From positions 3,218,501 to 3,282,500 of the forward strand of contig JARFIW010000003.1 of assembly GCA_036346225.1 (NCBI GenBank): DNA of 64,000 nt. The letters are read 5' to 3'. Under the pieces are notes generated by a model. It was not told the origin of the DNA. It made no database searches and worked only from the letters and a program-made list of their open reading frames with translations. Source of the stretch: Platerodrilus igneus. Taxonomy: Eukaryota > Arthropoda > Insecta > Coleoptera > Lycidae. A program made the translations under genes and the position numbers. The number at the start of each line of letters is the position of its first letter. Position 1 is the stretch's first letter. Below are positions 57,149-64,000 of the stretch, one piece after another.

Positions 57149-57948
57149 TTAGTCTTTTCCATCTTCTACAAGTCAATTATAACTCACTCTCCATCATTGC
57201 TCTTCGCTGAAGTAGAGTTCAGAGCTATACCAAACTGCTCTTCTGCGCCTCTGCCGGCAGGAACAGCGCAGAATAATAACACAGAAAATGAAACTCCAAT
57301 TGTAATATTTCGTAAGCCTTTCTTAAACTTTAAAAGACGTATTTACATTCAAAAATACATTCTGAATATGAGCATGGCTGAACACAATTCAAACAACACC
57401 TATAGGAAAAATCATTTCTTTAACTAAAACTAAAATCTCGAAATTTAAGAAGCCGAAATACGCAGTAACATTCGTTTCAAAACCACTACGATAATTTAAT
57501 TTTCAACTCATGTCTTGAAATCGGTGAGGGCGTGACTCGCAAAAAAGTCTACCACAGGTTATTTTATGCTTCGAACTGCAATATTTATAATTATAAACTG
57601 TTTGCGTTTGCTTATTTCTCACCTGCATGTGTAATAAAGAAATAAAAGTAAAAAATTATTTAAAATATTTCTTTAATGTTAATGCAACTTTTCATTTACG
57701 TTTTATTATTACATATTTTTTCTGTAATTTTTTTTTATTTCAAGTTTAATAAACAAATGTTTATTAATACTAGCAATTATCTGTAATTGAAACGATAAGA
57801 ATAAAAGCGATCTCAATTAAAATACTTTCATATGTAGTGTTGCCAAAACAGTAGAAACCCCACTTTAGCTGCACAATCGTTAACTATAAGAGTATGAAAG
57901 TCATATTGAACTTATGTTACTTAACATAGTTATTTTTAATACATTTTG
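57149..57948. other. Host flank, no gene seen
   Basis: AT-rich DNA between the 12.1-kb element and the duplicated upstream region. An open frame crossing the element end (57110-57427) is not supported. Confidence 0.4.
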
Positions 57949-58467
57949 CATGAATCAGTGAAATATACATATTTTGGCAATTAATTAAACAAAACAGGTT
58001 TCTATGTTGGAACGTCTGTTCCGTAATATAGCTTTTATATATTGCATGGTTCTACAATTCTTTAGAAGTGATCAATTATAATTATAATCTTCACTCTTCA
58101 GCATGTCTACAACCGCTGCGAAATGTACAGCAGACATTCGACCACTTTCAGAAGCACTCCAGGAAAAAGCTAAAAGAGAGCTGAACGAAGATTCTGAACG
58201 CATATCGGATGATATTCAACATTTAAGGGATTGGCTTAAAAAGCAACCTCATCTTATCGCAAGACAAGGTAACGAATTATTAATTATTAGCATTATTTGT
58301 GTATTTACTATACTGTTAGATCGTTATTAACCGTTTGAAATGTCATTTGAGCGGATTATATTTTGTTTTAAAGTAAGCTGTTAGGTAGTCACTGCGAGAC
58401 CCAAATTGTTTGATATCTAACCCAAAGAAATCACCTCTTTAGAGGAAAACATATGAAACTGCCAATT
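57949..58467 (+). repeat. Segmental duplicate of 16120-16618 (upstream region, exon 1, intron start)
   Basis: Continuous similarity with scattered substitutions from GAATCAGTGAAATATACATA through exon 1 to AACATATGAA and GCCAATT. It is interrupted there in this copy by the DNA transposon at 58471-62303 and resumes at 62308. Confidence 0.92.
58103..58268 (+). CDS. CRAL-TRIO paralogue, exon 1
   Basis: 166 bp, same length and phase as 16268-16433, donor AAG|GTAACG. It encodes MSTTAAKCTADIRPLSEALQ and ERISDDIQHLRDWLKKQPHL. Amino-acid changes between the two copies are few (for example SKELQ against SEALQ), and no stop or frameshift is seen, which suggests the copy is under constraint. Exons 2-5 of this copy are not in the window and should lie downstream of 64000, if the gene is complete. 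It could instead be an alternative or orphan first exon. Confidence 0.82.
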
Positions 58468-58862
58468 GAACGTAGTTATGCAATGGTAGTCCAAGCGACA
58501 GAAAGACGAATTTTGACCTATCATTGCACCCTGGCGGAGAAAGGTTAAATCTATATGGCAACAAAATCCAGTATCAATGTATCAATAGGAAGATACCTTT
58601 TTCAGCATAAAACCTAAGCGCCAATAACTCTTGCAATCGTAAACCATAAGCCCAGTAGAAAAGCAATTATAGACTAAGAGACATTGCATATCGCATTAAT
58701 AGACCAAGGTTGTCACTTAGTCTATTAATGCAAAATAATAGCTACGCCATATGTGTTTAATAGTAGTTATTTTTAATAGAAGTAAGGTTATGTTGTAACA
58801 ATAACTGCAACATACTGTTTCTTTTTAAAATAATTATTATTATTGTGCATGCTTTATTAAGA

Positions 58863-59426
58863 TGAATAATAGTAGGCTCACAAATGGATCAAGAGGACGA
58901 GTACTTACACAATTAGCATTACAGGGTGTTGGTATAAAGGTATGTATTAGTATAAAATAGCTATTAAGGTTCAACATTTTTATTTTTAGGAATGTAGCCT
59001 ATTCGATATAAAAATTAAGCCTACAATAGAGAGCAATTCGTTGGAAAAAAAGGTGAGTTACAAGGAAAGGTATGGAAAATGCCCCATATAAACAAACACG
59101 TTCCAACGACAGTAAATAAATCTCTTGTTATTGAGATAGATGACCCTGAGTTGATGCAGCTCATACAATCAGAACAAATTGTATTCGACGCTTATGAGAC
59201 AACTACAAAAAACAATAATAGTGAGACGTTAACAACTAGTCCTTTTCATGGTTATAAAAATGATTTTACAATGGAAAATAGGATCGTACAGAGACAGAAT
59301 GGGGATGCGTCAGACCTCGTTTTATATGCTAGTAATAGATTTATGAACCATGTAGAAGGGCGGATCGGTTTACCAATTGAATTATCGGATAGTTCAGACG
59401 ATCCTTCATCAATCCACCACAAATAA
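58863..59426 (+). CDS. N-terminal exons of the DNA transposon gene
   Basis: Likely spliced. ATG at 58863 opens MNNSRLTNGSRGRVLTQLAL and ends at AAAG|GTATGT (58939). After TTTTTAG, 58990-59052 continues in frame (ECSLFDIKIKPTIESNSLEK) to another donor AAG|GTGAGT. The next frame (59079-59426) is acidic and polar (VIEIDDPELMQLIQSEQIVF, ELSDSSDDPSSIHHK). This is a plausible regulatory or linker N-terminus; the splice model is inferred from GT-AG sites and frame. Confidence 0.5.
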
Positions 59427-59959
59427 AAACAAGATGCTTATTATTTGTAAAGGTATCAACACTGCAGGAAACGCAACACTAATACAGATTAACATTTATT
59501 TCGAATTTACTATTTATGTGGAACAGCTAGCATTAAACTGAAAACTGTGGCAATCTACTCAAAAGATATATTAACTATATAATTAGTGACACTAAGATAT
59601 ATGCCTAAATTATTCACAAAAGAGGTCTTAGTGACCCAACGAGCGCAAAACCGCTTCGCTCTCAAGTAGTCGGATGCTCACGCACCTCCGTCTTTCATCC
59701 CAACCCTTCACCGCCTACTTTCAAATACTATCTTCTCCCTGCACTAATATTGTAACGTATCCGCATCACAGGGGCGCACTCGCTACTCTAATCATATTCA
59801 GAGGCGTACATGCTACAACCAACCTCAAAAAATCACAACTGAAATAATAGTTATAGATGTGGAAAGCTTAGGAAGTGAGCAGAGTATTCCAGACAATAAT
59901 GTAGTTACTAATAGGACCGACAAAAATCTTGTCCAGCAAGAAATAACTGAAATTGTAGT

Positions 59960-61562
59960 AGATGCAGGTTTTAACAATCACAAAGAAACAGCTTAAACAG
60001 CTTACACAGGTCGTCCTAAAAAGGGAAGGAAGATAAAGTTTAAGAATCAAACTAGGGAAACTAAAAAGAGGAAGGTTAATACTAACCAAGATTATATAAC
60101 TACTAAGGGAAACCTTAAATTTGCCTAAGAATTCAGAGATTACCAATGTAATTGCAGGTTGAAATGTAATGAGCAGTAGTCGACTGAGGAAAGGAAATCA
60201 ATATTTTGTAAGTTTTATAAAGCTGGTACGTACGAGGCCAGGTGTTTATTAATACAAACTATGGTCAAAGAAGTTCCTATTACATTCAAGAGAGTTGGGA
60301 TCTGATAAGAAAACTACTTCAAACAAGTACTTTTTATCAAATGCAGTAGTATGTAAAAACATTTTTGTGCAAACTCTACAAATTTCAAGTTGTTCAGTAA
60401 ATGTGGCATTGTAAAAGAGAAAAGATGGTACTGCGGACGATGGTCGAAGCAAAACTGGGGGTCACAATAAACTGTCCGACTCTAAAACTAAGGAAGTGAT
60501 ACAGCATATATCCAAATTTCCACGGTATATTTCACATTATTGTCGGTCATCTACAAAAACTGAGCATCTTCATGCAGACATGACCCTTCCTTTGATGTAT
60601 AAACTCTATTGCCAGGATTATGAAAACCCCGTGTCCTTTGCACTGTACAGAACAATATTATACAAAAAATTTAACCTCATGCGTAAGCCGCTAAAAAAGA
60701 CATTTGTAATGTTTGTGATGGTTTTGTTGTTCAGAAAAAAAAATGCAACCACAGCAGACTCTCAACAAAAAGCGGAAGAGGAACACAAAACTCACTTAGA
60801 AACGGCTGAATCTGAACGACATTTGATGAATAAACGTTTTAAAAAATCTAAAGAAGACGAACTTAAAGAAACTGAGTGTATATTTTTCGATCTGGAAAGA
60901 ACCTTGCTCTTCCTAGAATACCAACCAACATAGTGTTTTATAAACGACAGTTATGGTTCTCTAACTTTGGAGTACATGATTCCCAGAACAGAGGATTTTG
61001 CTACAGTTGGGTAGAAGGAAGTGCCGGATATGGAGCCCAAGAAATTGGATCATGTTTAAGGAAACATATTATTCAGAACGTACCACAAGGAAGAAAACAT
61101 CTTATTACGTGGTCCGATTCCTGTGGGGGTCAAAATAGAAATATTAAAATAGTTTCGATTTTAAAGGCTGTATTGGAAGAGTACCCCACTTTGGAAGATA
61201 TAACCCAACATTTTTTGGTCCCTGGGCATAGTTTTTTGAGAAATTATTCTGATTTTTCAAACATTGAATCATGCTTTAAATTGCAACAACGGCTTTATGT
61301 GCCTGCTGATTATTTGAAAATAATTGACTGTTGTAGGAAGAAAAACAAGCTCCAATTGGACAAGATGGAAAAAGAAGATTTTGTTGGTACAGCAAAATTA
61401 GAAGACGCAATCACATACCGAAAAAAGAGTGTAACAGGTGATAAAGTGAACTGGTTGAAATATAAAATAATTCAGATAAGGAAGTCTGATTCTTCGACAA
61501 TATATGTTAAAAGACACGAAAACTTTGTTAAAGTCATTATTGGTAAGAAGCTAAAAAAGTAA
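59960..61562 (+). pseudogene. DDE-like transposase of the DNA transposon, frameshifted
   Basis: Degraded start near 59990-60180 with a GRPKKGRK basic hook and CNCRLKCN cysteines, with stops. The main part at 60496-60933 has HISKFPRYISHYCRSS, MTLPLMYKLYCQDYENPVSF and a helical stretch ending ECIFFDLE (first acidic residue of the presumed DDE set). One frameshift near 60900 leads to the second frame (to 61562): IPTNIVFYKRQLWFSNFGVH, then HLITWSDSCGGQNRNIKIV (second aspartate) and SFLRNYSDFSNIES (candidate glutamate). The SD-C-GQN-N motif is common to a family of uncharacterised insect transposase-like proteins. I cannot name the superfamily with certainty; Sola-type is one possibility. Confidence 0.65.
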
Positions 61563-62290
61563 CTCTATGCTAAACAAAACGTCAAGACGGACCAACAGCT
61601 TTCGTGCTAGGTCTCGTCAAAGGGGCCTAGCCAAAGTATTTTAAGCAATATAACAGTCACAGCAAATTCTTCTTTAGTAAATTTATACAGTTATGGCCGA
61701 AGGAAAAGCCCATAAGCAGAGAAAAACTTCAAGACCTGAAATCCATGCATCATTTAATACCAAAAGACTGTTTGGATTTTTACAAAGGTTTATGGAGTAA
61801 TGATTCCGTAACAGATGACATTGAAGGATTCTCAGCTGCACTGGACTTTGAGTTAGAAGAAGAGTTAGAATAACATAGTCTTCAGTCTTAAGCACAGTGT
61901 TTCTGTATGAACTTTTAATTAAAATACATATTACACTTTATCTTTAAAAAAAGAAGTTTGGTTTTTGTTCAGCTATTTTATTCAAAAATTTTTTAGAAAT
62001 TTGTTTTTTAAGAACCAAGCGGAATCAGACTAAATCCATGACTTCTACAAAGACCTTTAAATTCGTAGATAAGGACCTGACGATGCCATAATTGCTATTT
62101 TATAAAAGATAATAACGTTTTTTAGCAATTGTAGACTAATACATTTTAACTATTAAAAAAAAAGTTTGGTTTGTTCAGATTTTACAAAATATATTTTTTT
62201 AAAAATGCAGAAAACCACGTGGTTGTTTTTCTTTAAATTAATAGAACTTCTCAAAAGCTCAAATTCTAAAAAACACCTGACTTAGCTATA
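61563..62290. other. 3' part of the DNA transposon, non-coding
   Basis: AT-rich sequence between the transposase stop and the right TIR. A short coding-like tail (61690-61870, + strand) includes FYKGLWSNDSVTDDIE-like words in one frame and may be a lost C-terminal exon. Confidence 0.4.
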
Positions 62291-62814
62291 TTGCATAACT
62301 ACGTTAAATTTAGTAATTTAATTTTTACATTTAGTTATTTACAAATACTTTCAATTTTAGGTTTCATAAATAAAATTTTTTTAACGTTAAAGAAAGTTTT
62401 TAAAAAGGTATTTTATAATCTCATTTATTTACTTTTACTTTTATTTATTTATTTATTTTACAATATTACCAAGGTTACCCCAATTCGGTAAATTCATAAA
62501 TATTTATTAAACAAAAATATTTAATTAGGTGATAAAAATCTCAAACAAATTTTAATTATTTAAAATTTAAACAATAATTAATTAAAATCATTTTCAAAAT
62601 AATTTCAAACCAAAAAATTTAGTGGTAATCACATTACCACAATTTATTAAATTATACATAATGATATTTGAAGTTTAATAATAGATTATTTTATTGGTGC
62701 TATATAAAAGTAATGTGGTGCTATATAAAAAGTAATATGCTGACTAGAGCTTAGTCGAGGAACTAAAAATTGAATGCAACGCCGTTAAGTTAAATCTATT
62801 AAGTAACAATATAT

Positions 62815-63350
62815 GATTGAAATTCCTACATGGATATACTCCCTCAGATATAAAATATATAAATTTTGAGAATCTTCTTTGGAGTTTTCCCACAGATTGT
62901 ATATAAACACTGTACAATGGATACCAAATAATTGAAGCATATTCAAGGTAAGAGCGAGCTAAAGAACAGTATAGAAATAAAAGCGCTGACGGACTAAAAT
63001 CTCCACAATTCCTATATATAAACCATATGTTCTAATGGCTTTAGATATCACGTTCGCTACATGATCCAAGAAATCAAGGTTAGACTTAAAAGTAACACCC
63101 AATTCCATAATTATTTTCCCACGCTTGAGAACCATATCGTCTACTCGATATGGATATGATATAATGTGCTTCTTTTTAGAGAAAGAGACAACTAAGCATT
63201 TGTTGAGATTTAGGTAAAGTTTGTTCTTTAGACACCAGCGATTGGGGGAATTCAAACATTCTTGAACATACATTGTATCGATAAGCGACTGAATTTCTAG
63301 ATATATTTTTAGATCATCAGCAAATAATAGGCTATTGGTATCAATAGGGA
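62815..63350 (-). pseudogene. Non-LTR reverse transcriptase fragment, duplicate copy
   Basis: Second copy of 20960-21490. The frame 62959-63273 reads YVQECLNSPNRWCLKNKLYL and MELGVTFKSNLDFLDHVANV with AIRTYGLYIGIVEILVRQRF; the FADD box is just upstream near 63310. This copy keeps a longer open frame than its partner, which is stopped after FKSNLDF. Confidence 0.8.
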
Positions 63351-63589
63351 GAGAATGCGATCTATTCTACTATCGCTTCCCGTCCTAGACGGCTGCAATA
63401 AATAAATGTGCTACGCTTCGCTATATTTACAAGGTAAGTGCTTTGAAGTAATTGTTGTTTATTATCAACATTTGCGTATACAATGTTCAATTTTCTCTAC
63501 CGCTGGTAGTTATCGAAATACCGCCGCACCATTATTATACAAATTCGTTTATTAAAGTCGCAGAAACAATTCCCACGAATTAATGGTTT

Positions 63590-64000
63590 ATGCAAGTTGT
63601 CTCCGTTTAAGGACAATGATGACCTTTTAAGAGTCGGAAGTGGATTACTGTCTTCTCGTTTTCAGTTTGATATCAAGCACCCCTTCTGGTTGCCTGTAAA
63701 GTATCATTTAACAAAACTCATTTTTGGTTATGAGCACTTACGTTTATTTCATGCGGGTCCACCGATTACTACTAGCTACTATAAGGCAGACACATTGGCT
63801 TATCAACGGGAGAAATCCTGCAAAGACAACTGTTTACAATTGTGTAATTTGTTGCAGATTTAAATCCAATACAGTACAGTCCACTATGGGCAATCTTCCC
63901 GTAGAAAGAGTTTCACAAGCCTTTCCATTTCAATTTTGCGGAGTAGACTATGCAGGTACATTTCAATTGAAAGATAGAGAAGCCAAAAACGCAAAATTTT
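63590..64000 (+). pseudogene. BEL/Pao integrase lead, duplicate copy (cut by window end)
   Basis: Second copy of 21690-22111: SPFKDNDDLLRVGSGLLSSR, KHPFWLPVKYHLTKLIFGYE, HLRLFHAGPPITTSYY, then after a frame change the start of the core (CGVDYAG). It continues beyond the window. Confidence 0.82.

Larger units (their letters stand above)
58471..62303 (+). mobile_element. 3.8-kb DNA transposon with 14-bp TIRs, TTRAA target
   Basis: Ends read inward CGTAGTTATGCAAT on both sides, then diverge slightly. Flanks are TTGAA (58466-58470) and TTAAA (62304-62308), a target duplication of TTAA or TTRAA type with one change. The duplicate locus at 16612-16632 is unoccupied (GGCAATTACTAGTAAATTAA), confirming the insertion. 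Inside is one broken transposase-like gene with small introns. TTAA targets are used by piggyBac, Kolobok and Sola3; the encoded protein does not look like piggyBac to me. Confidence 0.82.
62308..64000. repeat. Segmental duplicate of intron 1 (16621-16802 and 20527-22111)
   Basis: Resumes the duplication after the DNA transposon: TTTATTTATTTATTTTACAA, the empty LTR-element site near 62473-62485, a divergent AT-rich part, then close similarity to 20960-22111 up to the window end. It includes the non-LTR RT and BEL fragments, so these two elements inserted before the duplication. Confidence 0.9.

Noticed and set aside
57110..57427. 105-residue frame at the right end of the 12.1-kb element
   Set aside because: It runs across the element boundary and target duplication into host DNA, so it cannot be an original gene of either.

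Overview
The window is an AT-rich, intron-bearing animal genome segment, almost certainly from an insect. It carries one recognisable host gene family, CRAL-TRIO (alpha-tocopherol-transfer-protein-like). This is buried in a dense load of transposons typical of insects: BEL/Pao, Ty3/gypsy with an errantivirus-type envelope piece, non-LTR elements, mariner-like, pogo-like and Transib elements, and a tRNA-derived SINE. The order is not certain; a beetle-like genome would fit.

Host genes. One CRAL-TRIO gene runs on the + strand from 16268 to 41987 in five exons (16268-16433, 27223-27382, 27431-27802, 41688-41793, 41842-41987). All splice phases fit. Two introns are 48 bp and two are inflated by transposons (10.8 and 13.9 kb). 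Exon 3 has a one-base frame break in an A-run near 27713-27718. A second first exon (58103-58268) with the same splice donor starts a paralogue whose remaining exons lie beyond the window. The first exon and about 2.5 kb of shared intron are a segmental duplication (16120-22111 and 57949-64000, insertions excluded). Each copy preserves the empty site of an insertion found only in the other: an LTR element in copy A and a DNA transposon in copy B.

Layout. 1-2340: eroded non-LTR element A, followed by a 93-bp tandem repeat. 6640-10690: better preserved relative B. 11035-12035: mariner-like remnant. 12415-12745: SINE. 13690-14060: non-LTR 3' fragment. 14890-15687: orphan envelope-like end. 16268: exon 1. 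16803-20522: gypsy-type LTR element with 4-bp target duplication. 20640-21500: non-LTR RT fragment. 21690-23110: BEL/Pao. 23150-23445: SINE. 23590-24960: second gypsy pol remnant. 25034-25590: 65-bp satellite. 27223-27802: exons 2 and 3. 28429-30884: a foldback element. 31180-32480: Transib (RAG1-like) remnant. 32735-33810: mariner-like. 35045-35395: pogo-like. 35444-36200: non-LTR RT. 36975-40603: inverted-repeat element. 41688-41987: exons 4 and 5. 42991-44830: non-LTR RNase H end, SINE piece, mariner. 45040-57142: giant-TIR element. 58103: second exon 1. 58471-62303: DNA transposon. 62308-64000: duplicated intron.

Most unusual object. 45040-57142 is a 12.1-kb element bounded by a perfect 6-bp target duplication (GAATCT) and by 5'-AG termini, the end signature of Polinton/Maverick elements. 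It consists of two 4.7-kb inverted arms around a 2.6-kb unique core. No polymerase B, integrase, ATPase or capsid gene was recognised. The core has five iteron-like 18-bp repeats, then a frameshifted gene with motifs that resemble a plasmid/phage Rep_trans initiator, then an unknown ORF whose 3' end lies inside the inverted arm. The 2.46-kb foldback element at 28429-30884 has matching ends, a 6-bp target duplication (AGTATA) and shared internal modules, so it appears to be a small relative. I propose these two as members of one little-described family; the Rep assignment is an inference from motifs only.
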